Assembly: GCA_027475525.1 (NCBI GenBank)
Contig: JAMWFC010000055.1
Coordinates: 910,212-974,211 of the forward strand
Direction: 5' to 3'
Length of the DNA stretch: 64,000 bases
From: Macrolepiota albuminosa
Taxonomy: Eukaryota > Basidiomycota > Agaricomycetes > Agaricales > Agaricaceae
The position numbers were made by a program, and so were the translations under genes. Positions 1 through 10,089 of this stretch are shown here, piece after piece (the stretch's first letter is position 1; the number at the start of each line of letters is the position of its first letter). The notes beneath the pieces were generated by a model, which did not search any database, was not told the origin of the DNA, and was given only the letters and a program-made list of their open reading frames with translations.

Positions 1-1052
1 CGTTGCTAACTTCTTTCTCAGTGTGATAAATGTTGGTCTGAGAACAATCCTGAAGGCTGCTGGTTTCCTACCGCCTCTCTTTCCTGCTACCGCTGCAATG
101 CGTTGAAATGGGGTTGTGCCTTCAATGGGATTTGTACTCATGAATGTGGTAGAGATGCTATCATGCAAAGAAATTACGAGCGCGCAGTCTTAATTTGTAA
201 CACCCAGGCCTTTGTACTGCAGCAACATGATCTGGCAGCTACTCACCAGCCCACTGTGATTAGCGCTGCAAGCCTAGCGCTTCCCATTACCCAAGATGGC
301 ACCACCATGGTGGCCCCCTTTGTCCGCTCTCCCCGTCGTCCCATTGATGACGCCCAAATCGCGCTGGGGTGCTGCATGGACTATCACTAGTGCAGCTACT
401 TAGCTGATATAGCTTTGGGCATGCTAAGTGTGTGAGAGAGTCCCAGACAGGTCCCAGAGAACACACAGTAGGCAAGAGGTTGGTGGCAAGGAAAGTGGGT
501 GATTGGAGGCACTTGTGTAAGGCTCCAAAATGTGGCTACAGGGTGCTAAAAGTTGCTAAGGGGGAGCGCTAAGAGTGTGGGAAAGTTGCTAAGAAAGGCG
601 CTAAGAGGTGTGGGAAAGGGTCACTAAGAGGCGCTAAGTGTTAGCACCTAGAACATGATAATAAAAAGGATGAGATTGCTTAACGGATCTAAGCACAAAA
701 GCCAAGCCGTTGATAGGCTTCTACTCGGACTGAGCGCATCAAGGGACATTATAGGCCAACCGACACTTGACGTATTCAGGACTCTAGCGACCAGTTGGGA
801 ATATAGAGCAGCTCTAGCTCTGGCAAATTACTACAGGATGTGGAAACTTATCCTAACCCCTAGCTACCAGGCCTACAGCGCACTCCTTTCACCTAGCCCA
901 AGGACGAAGGAGGCTCATAACGTATAGCGCTAACACAACGGCGGGAGAGGACTATAACTAAACCCCGATCACTTCCAGAAGGAGCCAGCAGCAGGCGCCG
1001 CCATTGGACGAGGCACTTCAATCAGAAGTCTAAAGGGATCAATGACGGCGGC

Positions 1053-1206
1053 ACTGGATATACTTAAATCCGACATCTGGACCGGACAGGAACTAATACA
1101 ATGAGTAGCGCTGACATTAGCGCTCACGGACTGGATATACTTAAATCCGACATCTGGACCGGACAGGAACTAATACAATGAGTAGCGCTGACATTAGCGC
1201 TCACGG
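1053..1206. repeat. 77-bp tandem duplication 1
   Basis: 1053-1129 is repeated at 1130-1206. Other A LTR copies have a single copy. Confidence 0.95.
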
Positions 1207-1588
1207 CGTCTGTCGAGGATTTTCTGACCATACCCCGGAACGGCCTGGCCAATCGGAGTTATAGAAAAGTGAACAGACTCGTACAACTCTAAGTCAATAT
1301 AGAGTCACCGCAGGTCGCCGTGGGTCATAACGCCGTTGGTCGCCGTCAGCCATGTGCACAAGGTCGCCGTTGACAGGTTGCCGTTAGAGTAAACCACGAG
1401 GAGAGGCGCTAGGAGGTAGCGCCGCAGATGGACTTGTATCTTGGCAAACACGGTAGCGCACTGTATATAAAATAGCTACTTTTCATGTATATAACAACGA
1501 ATCGTAACCCCTCGAACACACAGTTACACTTAGCGTTCAACTCGCGCTAGCCTCCTCCGACTTCGTCACTAAGTCGGGCGCTAGCTCC

Positions 1589-1742
1589 GTCTATCTCGTC
1601 TTCATCGTTTACGGTGCCACTTACGGGCACAATACGCTGCGCTACTTGTCTTTTCTCCAATATCTGTCTATCTCGTCTTCATCGTTTACGGTGCCACTTA
1701 CGGGCACAATACGCTGCGCTACTTGTCTTTTCTCCAATATCT
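1589..1742. repeat. 77-bp tandem duplication 2
   Basis: 1589-1665 is repeated at 1666-1742, in the same solo LTR. Confidence 0.95.
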
Positions 1743-3768
1743 TTGCCTAAACCATGACACTAACCGTCTGCCAGGTAGCCCCCGAAGCGCTACAATCTAG
1801 CGCATTGTTTTACTACCTCCACTCGAGCACACCGGGACCCTGTCAGGACTCCTCACAACTATGTACGCCAAGCGCTGGAGACGGCGTTGTACTGCGTATA
1901 CGTCCAGCGCACCCAACCACAGTTGGCGTTATCACCGTAGTTGCAAGGCGCTAAAGAGAGAGAGATATAGAAAACTAGAGCAGAGTCCCCTTGCTTGACA
2001 TGGTCAACAAGAGGTAGTCTGTTGCATATGGAGACCAAAATGTTGGGATACGATCCCTACTGCCAAATTGATTCCCTGTACTACTAACAAAAAGTAGGTA
2101 TTTATAGTAAAGAAAGTTAGCCAACGCTAAGAGGTTAAGCGCCGCTAGAGGGTGGTGAACTGATAAAAATGTAAGTAAATGCGGTGAATTGAATTGTATA
2201 GTAAAAAGGTCCATAATGATGCTGTCATGGAAATACTTCATCATTTCCCTTTGTAAGCGCTGCCACTGGCTAAGAGCATTATGCCAGATTGACTGATGCC
2301 AAGTGTCTGTGTAAATGTGTAGCCTCGGAGTGCAAGTGGCAAGGTGCGGCGAGGTGTCAATAGTGGTGCGAAGAATAAGTGGTGCCATAAAAAGTGGTCT
2401 GAGAGTAATTGGAGTCTGTAGCTGCAAGTTATTAGTGTAAAAATATGAGAAAAATAGTGCTGGAAGCGCTAGAGCATGGCGCTTCTGGTGGTACTAGTGG
2501 GCCAATGTGAGGTGCAGGTATTGGTGCTATCTGTAGCCAGCCACGATGCAGGCTCATCACCGTTCCTTTGAAGCGTAAGCCTGTCGTCGCTTCTTCTAGC
2601 AAGAGTTCCGGTAAGCACCGGGAGCTAGCACCTGCTACTCCTGTAGTCTTGTCTTCTACTGAGTCATCTACTGATGAAGGAGAGGATACCAAGAGGAATG
2701 CTGAAGGCAAGGATGACAATGAGGCTGGGCCTGTAGTCGACACCGTTGCGCTGTTGGCAGTATGTGCTCTTCTGCTTTGCCTTACTCCCCCTATCGCCGC
2801 TAACCCTTATCAGAGCAGCCCTAGTAGTAATCAGTGCGTAGTCCTCATGTTTTCTTTTTTGGTCATGCTAACTTCTTTGTCGCCAGGTCCACTACTCCTT
2901 CACTTCCTGTTGTCGTGAATATACCTCCTGCCAAAGATGTCATGATGTCTGTCACCGGCGCTACCCCTGCTCCTGAGCCTGTTGTGGCTAGCGCCTCCTC
3001 TGTTGCTCTTCCCATTATCCCATCTCTTACTCCTCCTTGCAGCCTTTCTTCCTTCCTCAGTACTTGCAAGTCCTCCACCGTGCCTGAGTCCGAAGGAACC
3101 TTAGTGGCTCAGGGCGAGCGCCGTCGCTGCTGGAGGTACTTGCCTTCTTATGACATCCACCTTTCTTCCGCTAGGGCTATGTCCCCAGACAATGAGCGCC
3201 ATGAATGGACTCCTCGTGCTCCTGTAACCGTTTGAGTAAGTCTGCATTTATTAGTTTGTTTGCCTTTTCTCTGACCTCCGCTAAGTTCGATCCCTTCTGG
3301 ACTCCTCCCCCCACTATGCACGTTTCCGGTGACGCCTACTCTTGGCTCAGAGACAAGTTCTCTTATCCCGTCACTCCCCTTCATCCTGCTGCTGATCTCT
3401 GCCAACAACTTCGCCATATCAAGGACGCAACCAACATCATTGGTAGCAAACTCACCATCCTGCAACCTTATGTTTCTACCTTAGCATGCCATGAGCTCCT
3501 TCTATTCGAGCTTCATGACAACATTACTGATGCGCTCGAGTGGCAAGCGAGTAACGCCATTCAGGACAGGGACTTGCTTCCTTTGAGTGATCCTGCTCCC
3601 TTCAAATCTGATGTGTAGTCGCCAGCCCATAGTGCTTCGAACTTTGTATGGACTTAGCCAATTTTGATACATAGCCTGTTGTAACTGTAAAAATAAATGC
3701 TCCCCCTTTTGTTCTGAAATTGTCAGTTTGTAAGTAATCAAATACAAAATAAGAAAAAGAGGAAAGAC

Positions 3769-4698
3769 TGATAGGACCCCATAAAGGATTAGCGCATCAA
3801 TGGCAGGCTATAGCAATGCGGCACTGGCTCAGGATACCTTAGCACGCGCTAATTAACCAATTTTGGCAATATTTGACAGCCACGCACGGCAAGAAGCAGA
3901 TCCAATCAATGATAGCACTGATGGCAGACAGAATGACAACTGACAGATGGCATCAGTCACTGACAACAGCGCTTGGGAAAGAAGACTGACGATCTATCAA
4001 AAACTGACGGACAGCTTGGCATTTGACCTTGGCATCTGACATTGCTTAGCGCCTCGATTTGGCGCCTGACATCGCTAAGCATTTTGGACAGACAGAAGGG
4101 TGATGGGTTGATGGTTTAGCATCACGATCTGATGCCTGGCATCGCTAAGGGTCTTGAATAGACAGTAGAGATCTGAAACTGTTGGAGCTACTCCTATAAA
4201 ATTTTCTAGTTACTGCACTTTGGCAATGGTTAGTCACTGGCGACGGTGAACTCCTTGTAGTATAAAAAGTACTTACCGACTTGTACATACGCAGCAAAGA
4301 ACAGAGTTTCCTGCTCCCTTTACTCCAGTCTCCTTTATGGTCCAAATCTCATTTATGGTCGGCAATGTTGAAGTTATCGGCAGTTGCAGACTCTCGCTAA
4401 TACTCAACACCCTCGCACCTTGCAGATACGGCAGGCATTAACAACGCTTAGACCTCGCTAAGCTTACTGTGTTCTTTGCCGCTCTCATTGCCGTGTTCAC
4501 TTACCGCTTCTTTCAGAGGCGCTTTGTCTTAGCGCTTGACACTTGCCGACCTTCTTCTGACTTTACTTTATTCTCATAGACGCATTCTCTGGAACCTGCC
4601 CAGGACTCCTCTCATCACTTATAGCGTGCCCAATGCAAGCTTTTGGTATGGTAACACTATTGTTATATTTGGTACTGACCAAACTTTGGGTGTCATCA
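3769..4698 (+). repeat. 5' LTR of element B
   Basis: 930 bp, TGATAGGACCCC to GTGTCATCA. Copies at 28567-29495 (929 bp) and 31396-33467 (about 929 bp without the nested C LTR and 4 bp). TATAAAA boxes near 4195 and 4261 mark the probable U3/R boundary. The U3 is full of short CTGACA/CTGACG words. Confidence 0.9.
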
Positions 4699-4701
4699 AA
4701 T

Positions 4702-4719
4702 TGGAGCCCACCACGAGGG
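4702..4719 (+). other. Primer binding site of element B
   Basis: TGGAGCCCACCACGAGGG starts 3 bp after the LTR; TGG pairs with a tRNA CCA end. Element A has almost the same sequence at the same distance (26208 downwards, - strand). I could not assign the tRNA. Confidence 0.65.
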
Positions 4720-5051
4720 TTCTCTAGAGCAGAATTCCACCAGAAACCTGTCTTCAGCGTAAGCGCTATCTGCTAGAGCAGTCGGCAGAAGGCATAGCTT
4801 CTTCCCATCCATCAACTCCACAACCACCTGGTGCCTTACTGGGTCTCTCTCTCGCACAGGAACTACAGAACGCCACTGTAGACGAATTTCCTGATCTCTT
4901 CCCACATTCTCTCAATTTTAGCGCTGACGACCTCTTAGCATCACCGCTTGCCATACCACAACCAGTTACCCCCATTACTCCGTTAACACCTCTTTCTCAA
5001 CTCGTCATTTCTCTTACCCTGTCGCCAATCCCTAGAACTCCTTCCCCACAT

Positions 5052-6284
5052 TTGCTAACCGAACTTGGCACCACAGTCGCCATGGAACAACAGGTTCAGC
5101 ACATGCCACCATGCAATCACTTCTCAGCACCAAAATGGGACAAGTCTAAGCTATGGAAGCTCTCCCAGTATTTCAAGGAATTAGAGTATTTATTCAGGGA
5201 TTGTGGAATTACCGACCACACACAGATGAAGGAGTATGCGGCAAGATACGTGTCATATGACACAGCAGAGACATGGACAGGTCTTGCCGAGTTTGCTGCC
5301 TTTGTTCCTGCCGCTCCACCAGTTGCAGCCCAAGGTGCCTTGTATGAAGGCTGGAAGACGGCAGTAATTCAGTTGTACCCTGGCACTGAGGAGGCTACCC
5401 GTTACTCGGTAAACAAGTTACAGAAATTAGTACATGAGTCATTCAACAATGGCACATCGTCTCTTGGCGCATTCTCTACGTATTACCGCAAATTCCAAAA
5501 GATCGCTAGGTGGTTAGTGCAAAATGGCAAGCTTTATATTAACGAGGAACGTCGCCTATTCTAACAAGGCATCCCGACTTCGCTTTGGACTCACATTGCT
5601 CGTTGCCTAGAAATAGTTCATCAGGCCCATTACCTGGACGAGCCATATAATGTTGCCGATGTCTTTGAAGCCGGTAAGTAGGTTCTCAAGGGGACAGACA
5701 CTGGCGTTGAGCTGCAACGCACTAGGATGAGCCCACCCCCAGAGCAAACCAACAGTATTATTCCCATCCCACCTCCTGTTGCCGACTTCGTTAAGAAGGA
5801 GGATCTCAACGCTGCCATTACTGCTGCCGTCGCATCCGCTATGACTCGTATTGAAACCATGATTACAACCAATCTCATTAACCGACCTGCTAATGTACCC
5901 ATGTCTGGCCCTTGCCACTTTTGTGGGGAGATTGGCCACACTATGACTAGAGGACGCTGCATGACGTTAGAAAATTATATTTGGCAAGGAAAAATTCAAA
6001 GGGCTATTGACAGCAAGATAGTTCTAACCACTGGCGCCACCATCCCCAACTACCCGGACAAGAAGTCTTTTCAGGAGTAAGTAGATGAATGGCATAGGCG
6101 CAATCCAAAACAAATCGTTACCAGCACGCTTTCTGGCAATGCCAACCCTGACCCTGAACAGGCAACGCAACAGCAAATGATCCACGAGGTCTTACACTTT
6201 GACAGTGTTGGCGACCGTCCCACTTTCTTGCGGGAAGAACGTATTGCCAAGCTACAGAAGGAGCTAGATTTGCTCAAGAATTAG
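5052..6284 (+). pseudogene. gag: gag of element B (capsid/nucleocapsid polyprotein), nonsense-mutated
   Basis: Retrotransposon Gag forms the cytoplasmic particle that packages element RNA. A capsid-like region (5052-5564, with the conserved KEYAARYVSYDTAE block) is followed by a CCHC zinc knuckle at about 5910-5962, reading CHFCGEIGHTMTRGRC, i.e. CX2CX4HX6C rather than the usual CX2CX4HX4C. In-frame stops lie at 5562, 5679, 6078 and 6282. Element A shows Gln or Trp at these places, so each is explained by a C-to-T or G-to-A transition. The frame is open upstream of 5052 without an ATG, so the true start may be further left. The same frame continues into the protease. Confidence 0.8.
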
Positions 6285-6341
6285 GTTTTTGATGGGGTTG
6301 AAGTTAAGCAGCCTAAGCAACCTCTCAAAGGATATAAGCCA

Positions 6342-7373
6342 ATGCCTCCTGCTAGCAAGTTACCTACTCCTGCCGCACCTCCAGCTACCACTTCAGAACC
6401 GTCTTTGTCCTCTGCCGCTCCTGAACTGCCTTTGCCGCCTCTCCATCTCTACTCAGGGATTCCCGACCGATATCATGCTCCCACCCAGCAAAACTTTGCC
6501 ACTCCCAAGAAGTGTCCTGAAGGTGGTTACCGACCTACCATGCCAATATTCGATATAGAGAAATCAAACCACGTCTTCAGCCACATCATGAAAACCGCTG
6601 TTACCTTATCAGTAGAAGAGCTTTGTAGTATTGCTCCCAATGTCCACAACCAAGTCAAGACAGCAGTCACTCCTAGACGACCCTTGGCAACAGCCGTTGC
6701 TGAGGTTGATGAACTTGACGATGCACTTCCTGGTTTTTCTATTACCGTTGACTCTCCTGACACTGAGGACTCTCCAGCCGATACCATCGCTAACACTACC
6801 TCTGTGGACTCTGTGGAGACCTATCTTAGGTCAGTAGACCATGGAGAAGATCTAGCAATCCTTACTGTTGCTCAAGAATCGCACGCTATTCGCTCAGTCG
6901 CACTAATGGTAGACAACAAACATGAGGTGGAGGCGATTATGGATAGCGGGTCTCAAATCATTTCTATGGCAGCTGAAGTTGCTAACAATCTGGGCCTCAT
7001 TTATGACCCTATTGTGATACTAAACATGCAGAGCACTAACGGTACAGTAGACAGATCCTTAGGCCTTGCCAAGAATGTTCCTTGCACACTTGGCGACATC
7101 ACTTTTTACTTTCAAATACACATTTTGTGATCCCCGGCATACGATTTACTACTCGGCAGACCCTTCGACGTCTTGGTGCGATCAGTTGTCAAGACAGTTA
7201 CCGATGACGAGACGACACTAACAATTAGCAACCCCAATTCTGAAATCCAACGAACGGTGCCAACGTTCCCTAGGAGACAACGAAAAGGCGCCCGTGCTAA
7301 GCCCTCAGAATTTACCGACCAACATGCCAATGAACCTCCCCACCAGTGTTTTCACAGACCATTGAGGAGGTGA
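6342..7373 (+). pseudogene. Aspartic protease region of element B
   Basis: Retropepsin-like protease that would cleave the polyprotein. The catalytic motif reads IMDSGSQI (about residues 199-206 of the ORF from 6342), followed by a conserved hydrophobic region and the typical YDLLLGRPF end block at about 7140-7165. A TGA at 7128 interrupts it where element A has Lys. It lies in the gag frame; the reading frame of the RT domain begins just before the stop at 7371 and is shifted by -1. The same step is seen in element A, so it looks conserved rather than a mutation. Confidence 0.75.
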
Positions 7374-7413
7374 TTGGCGATGATCACGGAGATGTGGCGC
7401 TAACGCTGGAATA

Positions 7414-10059
7414 CTATGCTCTACCGCGCAGTCGGCACCCTCTGATGTCTTTGGAATTTCTCTTGTTTTCCCTTTTTTCTTTTGACATAATTGTATGTAT
7501 TAGTTGCTTAAAGATAATAGAAGTTGAATGGGACAGAGATATGGAGAATTCATTGAGTCCCTTCTCAATGCCGACTTGGAGGTTTGTCACTCTCTTGTCA
7601 CGTTGCCGAAGCAGGCAATCAAGTTAATTTGATGCCAGAACGTGATGTGCCAAGACCACGCATCGAAATGATTGTTGAATTGCTGATAAATTACTTACTA
7701 CTTATTTGATATTATAACCTGATTTCCTGCATTATCCACTGAGTAACAATGAAAGGCAAGAAGTCCAGGGATGTTCATCAAAAATGTGGTAATTCAGCCA
7801 CTTACGAGTTGTCTATTCAAAGTGCTTTTTCAGGACTTATTGATGGAACATATGTCAGTATTTCTGAGGCTGCACGTAAGACTGGAGTAAGAAAAAGTCT
7901 TTTGTAATTTGCAGAAGTAGCTAATTATCTGCTATGAAAGGTTGCACGGCAAACTTTGCAAGATCAACAATTGGGCCGACACAAATCTCGTGCAGAAGCT
8001 AATAAGGAAAATCAGCTCCTTGCTCCTGCACAAGAAGAAGTCCTTGCTGATTGGTGTGGACATTCAGCCATGTCAGGCAGGGCACTCCATCCTAATGATC
8101 TACGAAATTGTGCACATTCTTTATTAAACACCGACAAAATTCCAGGAAAAAATTGGCATCGACGCTTTCTCAGAAGAAATCTGACTCTCAAGCTAGGCCG
8201 TGGTATTGCTCTTGATCCAAAACGAGCTGCCAACTTCAATAAAACCACAGTCAGCCATTACTTTGAGCTGCAAAAATCTATGCATGACAGCTGCAATGGT
8301 GTTCCAGCAGATAATCAATGGAATATGGATGAAACTGGAAATCAAATGGGTGGTGGACAAAGAAATGATGGAAGAAAGCATCTCTTCATGGTCCGACAAA
8401 AGACAAAATATTGAATTAAAAGTGATGATTTGCGGCTAGTCACTATTATTGAATGCATTTCTGCAGCTGGAAAAAGCACACCACCATTGTTTATTCTTCC
8501 AAATGGTGACATTCCTGATCTTTGGAGTGTTGATCCATCACAACTTGGAGGGTATGATACTATTACTTCATTCCTGTTTTTTTTTCTAAAATATTAATCA
8601 ATAGTGTTGCAACATCAGCCTCTGGATGGACAGACAGTGAAATCTGCGAAAAATGGTTTCTTGAAATTTTTGTCCCTATTGCTACTGCCTGCCGCATTCC
8701 CAACAAACCCATTCTCCTCACCATTGATGGACATGAATCACATAAAACACCTGCTATGAAGAAGGCTGCATATGATCATAACATCATTCTTTTCGCCTTC
8801 CCTTCTAAAACTACCCACAAGCTTCAACCTCTTGATGTCGGTGTCTTTGGACCAGTCAATAAAGCTTGGAATACGCACTGTCAAACACAGCTTGTTAAAG
8901 GAATTACAATTGATCGTCACAACTTTATTCAAGAATATCTGAAAGTTCGGCCTATCATGACTCCAGAACTCATCAAGACAGGTTTTCGATTGACTGGAAT
9001 TCATCCCTTTAATCCCAACATATTTATGGATGATGATTACGCACCAAGCATGGCATTTTCAAACCAGGCCCATGTACCTGAATCATTTCCAGACACCATC
9101 CCTTCTTCTCCTACAGCAATCACAACCAATAGTGAACTCAACGACGATTATATTGAAAAAAATAGCTCAAACACTATTATTTATGACACTGAATCTGAAA
9201 GCGACAAAAATGACAAACCTCAAATTCCAATTCATCACTACAGCATTCCTATGACACGATCCCTTTCAAACTCAACCTCATCCTTTATATCTTGTGCAAG
9301 TGATCTGGTATCATTTGAATTGGATTCCCAAAAATCAAAAGAAGACCTTTTTACCGAGGTTCGAGCATTGCGAGCAGAAATAAAAGCCCTTAAAACGCAG
9401 TTAGAGCTGGAAAGTGCTGCTACAAAAGCTTCCAATGCTCACTGCACTATCATCCGAAAAGAGCTAGGAAACTCCTTGATCCATCTAGAAAATCTGTGCC
9501 AGAAAAAAACTTGAGGGTCTACAAAAGTCAAAGCAAGATTTGTGACTCACCCTGAATTGAAAGCAGCATTTGAGGCTGAAGAAGCTGAACGAATTGAAAA
9601 AGAGCGCATCAAAGCTAAAAAAGAAGCTCAGAAAATTGCAAATGCCAATGCTCGTACCAGTCGCATTGCTCGAGAGTCTGCTCTCAAAGCATTTGATCTT
9701 CCTCTTTCTTCATATAAAAAAAAAGAAGAATACAAAATCCTTGCTATGGCACTTGAGTTAGGTACGGACGGAACAGTTCAGCAACTCACACAACAAATCA
9801 AAGAACATCTTGCCAATCATGACAAAGATCTACGAAAAAACCCTTGTTTTGCTGGGTTATTTATTACAGGACGTCGTCGGAAGGATAAAACTACTGACAG
9901 TAGTCCATCCTCGCAGAATCCCCCTGCATCCCAGGTGCCATTTGTGAGAATTCAAAGAGATGCAGAGCCGAGCGGAGCTTCAATGTGTCATGAAGGGTAC
10001 CTGTGACAATTTGTGACCTGCCGACTAGGGGGGCCTGCCGACTACGTAGTAGGGCATAG
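7414..10059 (+). mobile_element. pogo-type Tc1/mariner DNA transposon inserted in B pol
   Basis: 2646 bp with 24-bp imperfect terminal inverted repeats starting CTATGC and ending AGTCGGCA, flanked by TA (7412-7413 and 10060-10061). Removing the element plus one TA restores an uninterrupted RT-frame sequence that aligns with element A. The right end carries a second internal copy of AGTCGGCAGG. Encodes a DDE transposase with one clear nonsense codon. Confidence 0.9.
7749..10006 (+). pseudogene. pogo/Tigger-like transposase (DDE_1 superfamily), nearly intact
   Basis: Cuts and pastes the element at TA targets. Starts at ATG 7749 with a Psq-type helix-turn-helix (about 7790-7885), then a CENP-B-type DNA-binding region (to about 8260), and a DDE nuclease: NMDETG (first Asp) at about 8320 and ITIDGHESH (second Asp) at about 8723. 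Two short introns fit the protein: 7890-7942 (GTAAG...AAG) and about 8551-8608. One TGA at 8413 replaces a probable Arg codon (CGA to TGA). A slip in the A-run near 9505-9511 separates the last part (9542-10006), a Lys/Glu-rich stretch followed by a SAP-like segment. Repair of two lesions would make it coding-competent, so it is a fairly recent insertion. Confidence 0.8.
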
Positions 10060-10089
10060 TATGACCATTATACTGGTCTTGTAAATATT

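Larger units (their letters stand above)
711..1934 (+). mobile_element. Solo LTR, family A, nested in the C LTR
   Basis: Begins TGATAGGCTTCTACTCGG and ends GGCGTTATCA, flanked by a perfect 4-bp duplication CCGT (707-710 and 1935-1938). It matches the A element LTRs at 13495-14614 and 26212-27254. A TATATAAAA box at 1464-1472 gives its orientation as +. The empty site is visible in the other C copy, where the flanking sequences are contiguous. Contains two 77-bp tandem duplications; without them it would be about 1070 bp. Confidence 0.85.
345..2559 (-). mobile_element. Solo LTR, family C (with nested solo A LTR)
   Basis: The unit begins TGATGACGCCC and ends CTCATCA on the + strand. It interrupts the accessory gene with flanks CCAT (341-344) and CCGT (2560-2563), a 4-bp target duplication with one mismatch. 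A second copy is at 32074-33212. A TATAAATA box on the - strand near 2100 suggests the LTR points left. Read that way it ends in CGTCATCA, the same terminus as the A 5' LTR and B LTRs. After removing the nested A LTR and its TSD the length is about 987 bp. The 150-codon ORF inside (2427-1975) has no recognisable domain. Confidence 0.7.
1..3618 (+). pseudogene. Third copy of the retrotransposon accessory gene, 5' truncated by the window edge and split by LTRs
   Basis: Coding blocks at about 22-344 and 2560-3618 are clearly homologous to the accessory gene at 14759-17266. An intron 3' end lies at 1-21, followed by a cysteine cluster (C-D-K-C-W start, spacing CX2CX8CX8CX2CX6C) at about 22-115. 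The block is cut at 344 by a solo LTR and resumes at 2560 with a Ser/Asp/Glu-rich stretch. The last exon (about 3288-3618) carries the conserved GDA-W and YPVTPL block and the terminal WQASNAI/DLLPL motif. Unlike the copy at 15889 it keeps the Trp after the third Cys. Its 3' flank (to 3768) matches the 3' flank of the 14759-17266 gene, so it is the remnant of another A-type element into which B appears joined. Not functional as it stands. Confidence 0.75.

Noticed and set aside
1053..1742. Minisatellite in the LTR
   Set aside because: Only two copies per site, same period at unrelated loci; best explained by assembly.
1975..2427. 150-codon ORF as a gene
   Set aside because: Lies within the C LTR, has no recognised domain and no sign of coding selection.
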